A stretch of DNA of 9,070 nt from Collinsella sp. GTDB taxonomy: Bacteria > Actinomycetota > Coriobacteriia > Coriobacteriales > Coriobacteriaceae. A model generated the notes under the pieces. That model was not told where the DNA came from, did not search any database, and saw only the letters and a program-made list of their open reading frames with translations. Every line of letters begins with the position of its first letter. The stretch's first letter is position 1. Both the position numbers and the translations under genes were made by a program. The stretch covers positions 1-9,070 of the forward strand of contig JAGZQO010000047.1 in the NCBI GenBank assembly GCA_018382125.1, given 5' to 3'. Positions 1 to 8,154 of this stretch are shown one piece after another.

Positions 1-10
1 TGCCTTTCAT
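1..10 (-). CDS. start of a further polysaccharide-operon gene, cut by the window edge
   Basis: Only the first three codons (Met-Lys-Gly) are inside the window. On the minus strand the preceding glycosyltransferase stops at 14-16, and an ATG follows at 10-8 after three bases. An AAAGG stretch within the last codons of that glycosyltransferase lies about nine bases upstream and could be its ribosome binding site. The tight spacing matches the rest of the operon, which is why a new gene is proposed. The product cannot be identified; another glycosyltransferase, flippase or polymerase would be usual here, but that is inference from context only. Confidence 0.35.
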
Positions 11-13
11 TAG

Positions 14-883
14 CTATAACCTTTCATTTCTTGCTGCCCTGCGGCCAGCGCGATTTCCGAGAAGGCGGGCGCAGCAGTCGACTCCGAAAGCAACGAACTC
101 GCCAAGACTTCCCTCTCGTAGAAGTTGCAACGAAACCATCTTGGCGAGCCGGCCTCCTTCACCAATCTCACTTGTATGCATGAGTTCGTCTGCATGCGTT
201 TCGAGAAAGAAGCCGACAGCGCGGTTGCGGGCAAACTGTTGGGATGGCGTCAAGTTATGCGAGTGATAAACCTCTGCACGCGGCTCGTAAGCCACCTTCA
301 ACCCTGAAGCGATAAACCTTGCCGCCATGAGCATGTCCTCGTTAGTGTTAACGTGCTCAAATCCGCCGCATTCGAGATATGCAGTTCGTCGATAGGCAGA
401 ACAGGCATCAGATGCAAAGAACGTCTTAATACCGAGTTTCTCGAGATCATATTTGGAACGAACGGATGGCCAGTCGGGATAGTTAAAACCACGCACCAGC
501 TGTTCAAAACGTCGGGCATCCGCCTTAGGCAGCTGCCTGCCGCTTACGAGAGCAATATCGGAATCATCAATCATGGGAGCAACAAGCCGCTCCAGGTAAT
601 CATCAGAAACGGGCACAGCATCTTGGGTAAGGAAGCATACAAAGTCACCCCTGGACTCCCTTAGCGCCATGTCTCTTGTGGTGCCGTGGTTGAAATCCTG
701 GCGATCAATCTTCAGCAGGCGGACTCTTTTGTGCTGCCGGACCAGCTCTATAGTTTTATCTTCCGAAGCGGAATCAACGATCAGGATATCAACCGGCTGA
801 ATAGACTGATGTTCGAGGGCAATTAAAAGCCTATCGATTTCATGCTCAGCATTAAGAGTCGGAATGATGACGGAGATGTCCAT
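14..883 (-). CDS. family 2 glycosyltransferase, rhamnosyltransferase-like
   Basis: This 289-residue protein has the GT-A fold signatures of glycosyltransferase family 2. The N-terminus reads ISVIIPTLNAE. It is followed by DSASED (37-42, nucleotide-binding acidic pair), FNHGTTRD (64-71) and TQDAVP (86-91, the position of the metal-binding DXD-like motif). FFASDACSAYRR lies near 155-166, and NED (181-183) supplies the usual catalytic-base region. The NHGTTR and TQDA combination is typical of bacterial rhamnosyltransferases (WbbL/RfbF type), so transfer of a deoxyhexose from dTDP-rhamnose onto a lipid-linked acceptor at the inner face of the membrane is likely, though donor and linkage cannot be read from sequence. 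No signal peptide is visible. Its ATG directly abuts the TAG of the upstream sugar transferase (TAGATG), which implies translational coupling in one operon. Confidence 0.9.
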   Translation of the reverse strand: MDISVIIPTLNAEHEIDRLLIALEHQSIQPVDILIVDSASEDKTIELVRQHKRVRLLKIDRQDFNHGTTRDMALRESRGDFVCFLTQDAVPVSDDYLERLVAPMIDDSDIALVSGRQLPKADARRFEQLVRGFNYPDWPSVRSKYDLEKLGIKTFFASDACSAYRRTAYLECGGFEHVNTNEDMLMAARFIASGLKVAYEPRAEVYHSHNLTPSQQFARNRAVGFFLETHADELMHTSEIGEGGRLAKMVSLQLLREGSLGEFVAFGVDCCARLLGNRAGRRAARNERL

Positions 884-1636
884 CTATCGCCCCGTCCTCT
901 CTTTACCGAACATAGCGCCGAAAGTGCCGGTAAAGCACTTCCAGTCCATACGGAAGCAGCGATTCCGAACGTAGCGAAGCTCAATCTTTTGACGCAAACC
1001 ACTCTCAAACGTCGCCTCGTTACGATCGGTCGCTTGCCAAAGTCCAGTAATTCCAGGCTGGACAGAGAGCAACTCGACTTTTTCTTCATCCGTAAAATGC
1101 TGCTCAAGCTCATCCCGTGTTATGGGGCGAGGCCCAATAACAGACAAGTCTCCGTTCAAGACATTGATAAACTGAGGCATCTCGTCGATAGAGCATTTAC
1201 GAATGAACTGACCAATCTTGGTAATACGAGGGTCATCATCAACTTTACGTTCGACTTCCCACTGATGTAGCTGCTCAGGGCTCAAATACTTCTGCACATC
1301 ACCCGCATCGGCGACCATGCTACGAAGCTTGAAGATCTTAATGGTCTTTCCACCCTTGCCGACGCGCTCTTGCGTATACATAGGACTGCCAGGTGATTCA
1401 AGGCTAATGAGCGCGCACACGATGGCGATGGGGATAAGCAGCAGTACGCTCATCAAAAGACTGAATACAAGGTCAAACAGCCTCTTAATAAAGCGGTAGC
1501 CAAGCGTACCGCTCGGCTTAATCTGATCGAAAGCCAGTGCATCCCCCATTGATGCACAGCTCTCTGTCATTTCCTTAGCAGCAACAGTCAAACTTACGTC
1601 CCTGTTCCCCAGGGATCCCCCAATCGGTAAATTCAA
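884..1636 (-). CDS. polyprenyl-phosphate sugar-1-phosphate transferase (initiating sugar transferase)
   Basis: This is a bacterial sugar transferase (Bac_transf, WbaP/WcaJ/PglC family). Such enzymes move a sugar-1-phosphate from a UDP-sugar to undecaprenyl phosphate, the first step in making a lipid-linked polysaccharide unit. One hydrophobic segment lies at about 53-78, followed by ERVGKGGKTIKIFKLRSM (90-107), DDDPRITKIG (133-142), SIDEMPQFINVL (149-160, with the catalytic Asp-Glu pair) and GDLSVIGPRP (162-171). At about 250 residues it is the minimal catalytic form, without the N-terminal multi-helix and nucleotide-binding domains of long WcaJ-type enzymes; the single helix is probably a re-entrant membrane anchor. 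The start is uncertain: TTG at 1636 has no clear ribosome binding site, TTG at residue 16 follows CAGGGA at good spacing, and ATG codons occur at 1570 and 1549. All give the same catalytic domain. It lies between the NusG paralogue and the glycosyltransferase. Confidence 0.9.
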   Translation of the reverse strand: MNLPIGGSLGNRDVSLTVAAKEMTESCASMGDALAFDQIKPSGTLGYRFIKRLFDLVFSLLMSVLLLIPIAIVCALISLESPGSPMYTQERVGKGGKTIKIFKLRSMVADAGDVQKYLSPEQLHQWEVERKVDDDPRITKIGQFIRKCSIDEMPQFINVLNGDLSVIGPRPITRDELEQHFTDEEKVELLSVQPGITGLWQATDRNEATFESGLRQKIELRYVRNRCFRMDWKCFTGTFGAMFGKERTGR

Positions 1637-1669
1637 AAATGCGAACGAATAGCTGGTGCAACGTCTCCC

Positions 1670-2260
1670 TTACGTTTTGATAGGAACGTCGAGCGGAAGC
1701 ACTTCCCTGAAGCTGGAATCGCCTTCGCCTACGTCCACTAGGCACCAGCGCTTGCGACGGTCGATCTTGTGCACGCGGGCCTCTTGCCCCACCAAGGGAC
1801 CCTGCTCTATGTGCAACACGCCGTCTTCTATGCGCGCGACGCTGTTGCGCACCACGCCGTCATCGTCCAGCACGCTGCGGTACCAGTCCTGTGCATCGTC
1901 TGGCATGGGCATGTACGCCCGCTCCCTACTGCCGGCGATTCGGCAGCCAAAGCTCAGTTGGGCCAAAGCCCTATCGAGCGCTGCGGCATCGTGCGTGGCG
2001 ACGAAGAAATATTCCTTGTACATGGGTTTGGTTTGGAGCGACCAGGCGCCGTCCCGCTTAAACCAGAACTCCTTTTGCATCACAAAAGCGTCCTGCATCA
2101 GCTCGTGCGGGATAATATGGCGGACCTTTTCGCAGGTCTCGCGCTCTTTACCGTTGGGGGTGTGAACCAGATACCAGCGGACGCGGCCGTGCTGGCTGTT
2201 GGTAGTTGCGCCGCTGAATGCGCCCGGCAGCTGCTCTTGGCGCCGCACCATCTGCTCCAT
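1670..2260 (-). CDS. specialised NusG paralogue (LoaP/RfaH/UpxY-like antiterminator)
   Basis: The protein (196 residues from this start) has an N-terminal NGN domain beginning RWYLVHTPNGKERE (about 28-41) and continuing through MQDAFVMQKEFWFKR and KPMYKEYFFV, the equivalent of the NusG P-G-Y-V/F-V strand. A C-terminal KOW-like segment is seen around GPLVGQEARVHKIDRRKRW. NusG paralogues bind the beta-prime clamp helices of RNA polymerase and keep it from pausing or terminating in long operons. Position as first gene of a polysaccharide operon is the classic setting for LoaP in Gram-positives and UpxY in Bacteroides. The ATG at 2260 is preferred because AAGGGGGCGAG precedes it at good spacing; an upstream in-frame GTG at 2293 falls inside a leader hairpin and lacks a site. 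Housekeeping NusG is normally encoded next to secE and rplK, not here. The exact subfamily is not proven. Confidence 0.82.
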   Translation of the reverse strand: MEQMVRRQEQLPGAFSGATTNSQHGRVRWYLVHTPNGKERETCEKVRHIIPHELMQDAFVMQKEFWFKRDGAWSLQTKPMYKEYFFVATHDAAALDRALAQLSFGCRIAGSRERAYMPMPDDAQDWYRSVLDDDGVVRNSVARIEDGVLHIEQGPLVGQEARVHKIDRRKRWCLVDVGEGDSSFREVLPLDVPIKT

Positions 2261-2281
2261 GTTCTCGCCCCCTTTTCTGGC

Positions 2282-2298
2282 TTTGCGACGCACGCAAA
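2282..2298 (-). promoter_or_regulatory. leader hairpin upstream of the NusG paralogue
   Basis: In the minus-strand transcript TTTGCG and CGCAAA form a perfect 6-bp stem around a five-base TGCGT loop, ending 21 bases before the ATG at 2260. LoaP is known to act through an RNA hairpin in the leader of its target operon, so this is a candidate recruitment element. It could equally affect translation of the downstream gene. Only the pairing is observed; the role is inferred. Confidence 0.35.
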
Positions 2299-2456
2299 TG
2301 CCGGGGCGTTTAGAACAGCCTTAACGCTCGCAGCTAGGCGCAATCGCAAAAGTACAGGTTTTTGTAGAGGGCTATGGAGATGTGTCCTTTCGCGCCGCAA
2401 TTTGTGCAATCTGGGAAAACAGTCCAAATAAACTTGTATAATGGCTCGCGTCGAAA

Positions 2457-2485
2457 GATATAAAAAGCTGTACCTTTTTGTGCAA
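2457..2485 (-). promoter_or_regulatory. candidate promoter of the polysaccharide operon
   Basis: On the minus strand TTGCAC (2485-2480) and TATATC (2462-2457) are separated by 17 bases, a weak to moderate sigma-70-type match. It lies just after the second terminator behind thrS and about 200 bases before the NusG-paralogue start, giving a long leader. A competing -10-like TATACA is at 2440-2435 without a convincing -35. No other good promoter was seen in the gap. Confidence 0.3.
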
Positions 2486-2486
2486 C

Positions 2487-2516
2487 AAAAAAGCCGCTCA
2501 ACCAGCGGCTTTTGTT
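2487..2516 (-). terminator. second intrinsic terminator behind thrS (bidirectional shape)
   Basis: AGCCGCT (2492-2498) pairs perfectly with AGCGGCT (2504-2510) around a five-base loop. The stem is extended by A and T runs on either side to ten pairs. Read on the minus strand it ends in six T residues, a textbook intrinsic terminator; the plus-strand reading also has four T residues. It backs up the terminator at 2529-2564 and separates thrS from the polysaccharide operon. Confidence 0.85.
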
Positions 2517-2528
2517 CGTTTTGGCATT

Positions 2529-2564
2529 AAAAAAGGCGACCGCCCTTTGTGGACGGTCGCCTTT
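2529..2564 (-). terminator. intrinsic terminator of thrS
   Basis: GGCGACCG (2535-2542) pairs perfectly with CGGTCGCC (2554-2561) around an eleven-base loop. On the minus strand the stem is followed by six T residues (2534-2529). It starts about 22 bases after the thrS stop codon and is the main transcription end for that gene. Confidence 0.9.
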
Positions 2565-2585
2565 CATTGTTTCTGTTGGGTTACC

Positions 2586-4349
<1,764 letters not shown>

Positions 4350-4419
4350 GGGTATGTTTTCTCCTCTCGGATGCCTGATGCAAGTGCGTGCGATGCGCTC
4401 GGCGTTTTTGACTTGCATC

Positions 4420-4447
4420 ATTATAGGCAGGTTGCCTTGGTATACAA
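4420..4447 (-). promoter_or_regulatory. thrS promoter
   Basis: On the minus strand a perfect TATAAT (-10, 4425-4420) lies 16 bases after TTGTAT (-35, 4447-4442). Transcription would begin near 4412 and give a leader of about 60 bases, too short for a T-box riboswitch. The site starts immediately after the hairpin at 4449-4479. Confidence 0.65.
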
Positions 4448-4448
4448 G

Positions 4449-4485
4449 CGCCCGCCGCACCTTAATGGCACGGCGGGCGATTTTC
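4449..4485. terminator. GC-rich hairpin between the zinc-ribbon gene and thrS
   Basis: CGCCCGCCG (4449-4457) pairs perfectly over nine bases with CGGCGGGCG (4471-4479). It lies about 100 bases after the zinc-ribbon gene's stop and directly before the thrS promoter, so ending the upstream transcript is its likely job. The T-rich tail (ATTTTCT) is on the plus-strand side, while the minus-strand side has only a weak CTTGT tail. It may therefore be an imperfect or bidirectional terminator. Confidence 0.55.
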
Positions 4486-4578
4486 TACGCATGCTTCATC
4501 GTGTGGGGCGGGTTGCGCGCATGGCTTGCGCGGGACGCACGGTGCCCGTGGCTTGCGGCCGGCCCTGCGATGGATGCG

Positions 4579-5010
4579 CTACTGGATGCGAGTTCGGCAG
4601 TAGGGGCAGACCTTCCAGTGCGCATCGAGCGGGCGATGGCAGCTGGGGCAAACGTTGCGAACCTGGGTATCGCACACTGGGCAGACGACGAAGTCCCTCT
4701 CGATGGGCGCGCCGCACTGCGGGCAGGTGCCGTACTGGGCAAGCTGGCGCTCGCGCAGAGCCATGTCCAGCTCCTGCTCCTCGCGGTCGGACGCGTAGGA
4801 GTGCGGACGCAGGACCAGGTAGGCAATGAGGCCCACAAACGGGATGAGGGCGATGATGCCCCATGCCACGTAGGCACTGGCGCCGCGACGGCGAGCGTCG
4901 ATGAACACATAGACGACCGACAGCACATACAGGGCGATGATAAAGCCAACGAAGGCATAGACGACGCCCATAAGCTGCGGCGACATGAGCTCGGAGATGT
5001 ACTTGGACAT
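4579..5010 (-). CDS. two-helix membrane protein with double zinc ribbon
   Basis: This 143-residue protein of unknown role has two hydrophobic helices at about 13-36 and 47-67, joined by the short basic loop DARRRG. The pattern of helix, VFIDARRRG, helix, LRP resembles the PLDc_N-type membrane module seen at the front of cardiolipin synthases and many small actinobacterial membrane proteins. A charged linker (about 74-90) leads to a double zinc ribbon with four CxxC pairs: Cys96/99, Cys110/113, Cys121/124 and Cys135/138. Two zinc ions bound in a cytoplasmic tail is the natural reading. ATG at 5010 is chosen because GAAAGG precedes it by eight bases; a longer reading frame to 5055 lacks such a site. 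It stands alone, divergent from the redox operon. Such ribbons often mediate protein contacts; no enzyme activity is suggested. Confidence 0.85.
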   Translation of the reverse strand: MSKYISELMSPQLMGVVYAFVGFIIALYVLSVVYVFIDARRRGASAYVAWGIIALIPFVGLIAYLVLRPHSYASDREEQELDMALRERQLAQYGTCPQCGAPIERDFVVCPVCDTQVRNVCPSCHRPLDAHWKVCPYCRTRIQ

Positions 5011-5110
5011 TACGGGTACCTTTCGGAATATTAACATTTCGGTCAAGTTTACCACGGGGTTTGTTTATATGGAACCACGGCTAGGGGTGGGGCTGGCGCG
5101 GACACAAACA

Positions 5111-5165
5111 TCTCAATCTGTAACAACTGGAAGCCAAATCCTCAGCTTACTGTTACAGATCGAGA
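5111..5165. promoter_or_regulatory. paired inverted repeat, probable double operator
   Basis: The 15-base arms at 5111-5125 and 5151-5165 match in inverted orientation at 14 of 15 positions, with 25 bases between them. Each arm contains a site that is itself a palindrome: CTGTAACAA (5118-5126, 8 of 9 to CTGTNACAG) and CTGTTACAG (5150-5158, perfect). Their centres are 32 bases apart, close to three helical turns, so two regulator dimers would sit on the same face of the DNA. A stable RNA hairpin is the alternative. The regulator is not in the window. Confidence 0.55.
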
Positions 5166-5219
5166 CAAAACTTCAACGTGGTAGCCGGCAGACGAGGTTG
5201 TCGACATTGCTGGGTCTCC

Positions 5220-5249
5220 CCTCGCCTGCCGTTGGCGGGTGTTGCGAGG
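5220..5249 (+). promoter_or_regulatory. GC-rich leader hairpin before the redox operon
   Basis: CCTCG (5220-5224) pairs with CGAGG (5245-5249), and inside it CCTGCC (5225-5230) pairs with GGCGGG (5234-5239, one G-T pair) around a GTT loop, leaving a bulge on one side. No T run follows in either direction, so it is not a standard terminator. It could be a structural leader element or chance pairing in GC-rich DNA. Confidence 0.3.
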
Positions 5250-5303
5250 CTGTTCGCCGCATTGCCGCCGCACTGGGGGTGTGCGGACCGTAGGATAGTC
5301 GTA

Positions 5304-5318
5304 TTGACGGCCTGTCAA
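5304..5318. promoter_or_regulatory. TTGAC-N5-GTCAA palindrome, candidate operator
   Basis: A perfect 5-base inverted repeat with a five-base spacer (GGCCT) lies eight bases before the GGAGG of the GlpA-like gene. The layout resembles a dimeric helix-turn-helix operator; CRP/FNR-type boxes are similar in shape but have a four-base spacer and different inner bases. Its closeness to the ribosome binding site would suit repression. The regulator is unknown. Confidence 0.35.
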
Positions 5319-5333
5319 CTCGTCTGGGAGGCA

Positions 5334-5342
5334 CTGTGACAG
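5334..5342. promoter_or_regulatory. third CTGTNACAG site, over the start codon
   Basis: CTGTGACAG is a perfect match to the palindrome seen twice at 5118-5158, and it overlaps the GTG start of the GlpA-like gene. Its centre is 184 bases from the nearest upstream copy, so a loop or a roadblock to transcription could be imagined. A 9-base match at a start codon may be coincidence. Confidence 0.3.
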
Positions 5343-6790
5343 AAACGTTTGATATCGCAATTGTGGGCGCGGGCATCACCGGATGCGCCATCGCGCGGCA
5401 GCTCGCACGCTATGACCTGTCAATTTGCGTGGTCGAGGCGGTCAACGACATCGCCCTGGGCGCATCGAAGGCCAACGGTGGCCTGGTGCATGCCGGCTAC
5501 GATCCGGCACCGGGCACGGTAAAGGCGCAGGTCAACGCCCGTGGTTGCGAGCTGTATGGCGCCTGGGCCCAGGAGCTCGGATTTTTGTTCCACCGCACCG
5601 GTTCGATGGTGTTGGGCTTCAACGACGAGGACCGCGCGCATCTGGAGCAGCTGCGGAGCAATGGCCTTACCAACGGTGTGCCCGAGCTGTCAATCGTCGG
5701 ACCCGACCGCATCCACGAGTTAGAGCCGCGCGCCAGTGCCGATGCAACGTGCGCGCTGTGGTGTCCCTCGACTGGGTTTGTCGACCCGTTTGAGGTTGCC
5801 ATCGCCGCGCTGGAAAACGCCGCGGCCAACGGGGTGACGTTTATGCGGTCCGCTCCGGTGGAAGCGATTGAAGTCGTGGGCTCGGGCGACGACGCGCGCT
5901 TTACGCTGGCGACCTCCGCTGGCAACGTGCGCTGCCGCTACCTGATCAACGCTGCGGGCAACGGCGCCGCCGACATCTCGCATATGGCGGGCGCCGAGGA
6001 GTTTCAGATGGTCTGGCGCCAGGGCAACATCGTGGTGCTGGACAAGGAACCGCGCACGCTCATGCCGCTCTACCCCGTGCCGACGCCGGTGTCGAAGGGT
6101 GTTATCGTCACGGGCACCGTGCACGGCAACACCGTGATCACCGCCACGGCCGCCGTGCGCGAGCCGGGCGACACGCAAACCTATGCGAGCGATGTAAACG
6201 CGCTGCTGACAGGTGCACGCAAGCTGGTGCCCGATCTGGATACGCGCCGCGTGGTGCGCGCATTTGCCGGCGGGCGTCCGGTCATTCAAGGAACGAACGA
6301 CTTCTTTATTGGACAGTCGGCCGTGGTGCCAGGGCTGTTCCAGGCGGCGGGCATTCAGTCGCCGGGCGTGGCAAGCGCGCCGGCCATTGCCGAGCGCATG
6401 GAGCTTGTGATGCGTGAAGCGGGCGTGGAGTTGCACGAGCGGGCGGACTGGAACCCAATTCGCCGCGCGCCGGACGACTTTGACCGCGCACCGCTGGCGC
6501 GCAAGGAGGAGCTGATCAAGTCCGATCCCGCGTGGGGACAGATTGTCTGCCGCTGCGAGACGGTGCCCGAGGCCGAGATCGTGGCCGCGATTCGACGCCA
6601 ACCGGGCGCGGTTTCGGTCGAGGGCGTCAAACGCCGCTGTCGTGCCGGCATGGGTCGGTGCCAAAGCGGCTTTTGCCAGAGCCGTGTGGTGGCGATTCTG
6701 GCGCGCGAGCTGGGCTGCGACCCTAGCGAGGTGCTGTTAGAGGATGCCGGATCTTGGCTGGTTGAGGGACCGCTGAAGGGGGTGCGCTAG
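5336..6790 (+). CDS. GlpA-like FAD dehydrogenase with C-terminal [2Fe-2S] BFD domain
   Basis: A 484-residue DAO-family flavoprotein. The FAD Rossmann motif is GAGITG (11-16). GASKANGGLVHAGYD (42-56) is the flavin-contact segment of the GlpA/LhgO branch, and AFAGGRPV (about 315-322) is the conserved loop near the substrate. The C-terminal BFD-type domain has CRC (Cys405, Cys407) and CRAGMGRCQSGFC (Cys435, 442, 447), supplying four likely [2Fe-2S] ligands plus one extra cysteine. The expected reaction is oxidation of sn-glycerol 3-phosphate to dihydroxyacetone phosphate, with electrons passing from FAD to the cluster; L-2-hydroxyglutarate or another alpha-hydroxy acid is an alternative. GTG is the start, with GGAGG four bases before it, a short spacing. 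It is first in a three-gene operon, with the next ATG one base after its TAG. No membrane segment, GlpC or glycerol kinase is seen nearby. Confidence 0.88.
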   Translation: MTETFDIAIVGAGITGCAIARQLARYDLSICVVEAVNDIALGASKANGGLVHAGYDPAPGTVKAQVNARGCELYGAWAQELGFLFHRTGSMVLGFNDEDRAHLEQLRSNGLTNGVPELSIVGPDRIHELEPRASADATCALWCPSTGFVDPFEVAIAALENAAANGVTFMRSAPVEAIEVVGSGDDARFTLATSAGNVRCRYLINAAGNGAADISHMAGAEEFQMVWRQGNIVVLDKEPRTLMPLYPVPTPVSKGVIVTGTVHGNTVITATAAVREPGDTQTYASDVNALLTGARKLVPDLDTRRVVRAFAGGRPVIQGTNDFFIGQSAVVPGLFQAAGIQSPGVASAPAIAERMELVMREAGVELHERADWNPIRRAPDDFDRAPLARKEELIKSDPAWGQIVCRCETVPEAEIVAAIRRQPGAVSVEGVKRRCRAGMGRCQSGFCQSRVVAILARELGCDPSEVLLEDAGSWLVEGPLKGVR

Positions 6791-6791
6791 G

Positions 6792-8150
6792 ATGGCGAAA
6801 TTCACATCGAGCGCGATTGATTGCGGCGTCGCAGAAGCCGTACAAACGCAAGCCTTCGACGTAGTCGTTATCGGCGGAGGCCCCGCCGGCATGGCGGCCG
6901 CGCTGGCCGCTCATAAGGCCGGAGCGCGCGTGGCCATCGTGGAGCGCGAGCAGCACCTGGGCGGCATCCTCCGCCAGTGCATCCACCCCGGCTTCGGCCT
7001 GTCGCACTTTAAACAGGAGCTCACCGGTCCCGAGTACGCGCAGCGCTTTATCGACCAGGTACAAGCAACCGACATTGTGCTGTTCTTGGACAGCATGGTG
7101 ATTGGGATTGATTCAGGCGAGCCTACGGAAGACACCGCGGTCCATACCGTCACGCTCATGAGCCCTGCCGGTATGCTGCAGCTCACCGGGCACGCGATCG
7201 TCCTTGCCATGGGTTGCCGCGAGCGCACGCGCAGCGAGATCAAGATTCCCGGCAGTCGTCCCGCCGGCGTGTTTCCGGCCGGCCTGGCGCAGCGATACAT
7301 CAATATCGAAAACCTCAAACCCGGCTCGCGTGCCGTCATCTTGGGCTCAGGCGACATCGGGCTTATCATGGCGCGCCGCTGCACGCTCGAGGGGATTTCG
7401 GTCGAGGGCGTGTACGAGCTCATGCCGTACGCCAACGGTCTGCGCCGCAACGTCAAGAACTGCTTGGACGACTTTGGAATTCCGCTGCACCTGTCCACCA
7501 CCGTCACACGCGTGATCGGGCACGACCGCGTGGAAGCCGTCGAGGTAAGCCAAGTCGGCGAGCGCCTGGCGCCCATTCCGGGGACCGAGCGCATTGTTCC
7601 GTGCGACACGCTGCTGCTTTCGGTGGGATTGATTCCCGAGAACGAGCTTTCGGTTGCCGCCGGCGTAGAGCTTGACCCGCGAACGCGCGGCGCCGTGGTG
7701 GACCAGAGCCTGCAAACGGGCGTGCCGGGCATCTTTGCCTGCGGCAACGTGCTGCACGTGCACGACCTGGCCGACAACGTAACGTGTGAGTCCGAGAGGG
7801 CTGGCGCAGCTGCGGCGGCGTACGCGCTGGGCGGCGGAGCCGAGACGGACGCGGTCGCGGACACGGGCTGCGAGCTCACGGTCTCCCCCGCCGGCATTGC
7901 GGGCTACGCGCTGCCGGGACGCATTGCGGCCGTGGCGCTCACCAAGCTCAACTTCCGCGTGCGCCGGCCAGTCGATGCCGCCTGCGTGAGGATCTTGGCT
8001 GACGGCGAGGAACTGTTCGCCGGCAAGGTCCGCGCGTTTAAGCCGAGCGTCATGGAAAGCTTCCCGCTGCCGGCGAAGGTGATTCAACGTGCACTCGACC
8101 TAGGTGTCAGCAAGATTGTCCTGTCCGTCGACCCCGTTGAGGAGGCGTAA
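6792..8150 (+). CDS. FAD/NAD-dependent oxidoreductase, partner of the GlpA-like protein
   Basis: A 452-residue pyridine-nucleotide-disulfide-type flavoprotein without a redox-active CxxC. The first dinucleotide motif is VVVIGGGPAG (24-33). GGILRQCIHPGFGL (57-70) and LAMGCRERTR (138-147) are signatures of this GlpA-associated family. The second motif, GSGDIG (185-190), should bind NAD(P), and GIFACGNVLHVHD is the distal FAD loop. A C-terminal stretch of roughly 100 residues is beyond the core fold. The probable role is to take electrons from the GlpA-like protein's iron-sulphur domain and reduce NAD or another carrier, or the reverse; this is inferred from pairing, not from sequence. The ATG at 6792 lies one base after the upstream stop, with GAAGGGGG inside the end of that gene as ribosome binding site. 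About 20 residues precede the first strand. Confidence 0.88.
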   Translation: MAKFTSSAIDCGVAEAVQTQAFDVVVIGGGPAGMAAALAAHKAGARVAIVEREQHLGGILRQCIHPGFGLSHFKQELTGPEYAQRFIDQVQATDIVLFLDSMVIGIDSGEPTEDTAVHTVTLMSPAGMLQLTGHAIVLAMGCRERTRSEIKIPGSRPAGVFPAGLAQRYINIENLKPGSRAVILGSGDIGLIMARRCTLEGISVEGVYELMPYANGLRRNVKNCLDDFGIPLHLSTTVTRVIGHDRVEAVEVSQVGERLAPIPGTERIVPCDTLLLSVGLIPENELSVAAGVELDPRTRGAVVDQSLQTGVPGIFACGNVLHVHDLADNVTCESERAGAAAAAYALGGGAETDAVADTGCELTVSPAGIAGYALPGRIAAVALTKLNFRVRRPVDAACVRILADGEELFAGKVRAFKPSVMESFPLPAKVIQRALDLGVSKIVLSVDPVEEA

Positions 8151-8154
8151 GGCC

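Larger units (their letters stand above)
5011..5335. other. divergent intergenic region with several palindromes
   Basis: This 325-base gap separates the minus-strand zinc-ribbon gene from the plus-strand redox operon and should hold both promoters. It contains the paired inverted repeat at 5111-5165, a GC-rich hairpin at 5220-5249 and a TTGAC palindrome at 5304-5318, listed separately. No clearly spaced -35/-10 pair could be assigned for either gene, and no convincing small coding frame was found. Confidence 0.6.

Noticed and set aside
1769..2431. Plus-strand frame of 220 codons opposite the NusG paralogue
   Set aside because: Opposes a protein with clear NGN and KOW features, and has no domain signature of its own.
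2435..2444. Plus-strand TATAAT at 2437-2442
   Set aside because: There is no -35 at suitable distance and no plus-strand gene downstream for it to drive.
4350..4440. T-box riboswitch in front of thrS
   Set aside because: The leader from the predicted start is only about 60 bases, with no specifier stem or T-box-like sequence and no terminator/antiterminator pair.
5720..6664. Minus-strand open frame of 314 codons opposite the GlpA-like gene
   Set aside because: Rich in Arg/His/Ala without recognisable motifs, and exactly opposite a well-supported flavoprotein; another codon-bias shadow.
6911..7897. Minus-strand open frame of 328 codons opposite the second flavoprotein
   Set aside because: Ser/Pro/Thr-rich composition, no ribosome binding site or motif, fully inside a conserved gene on the other strand.
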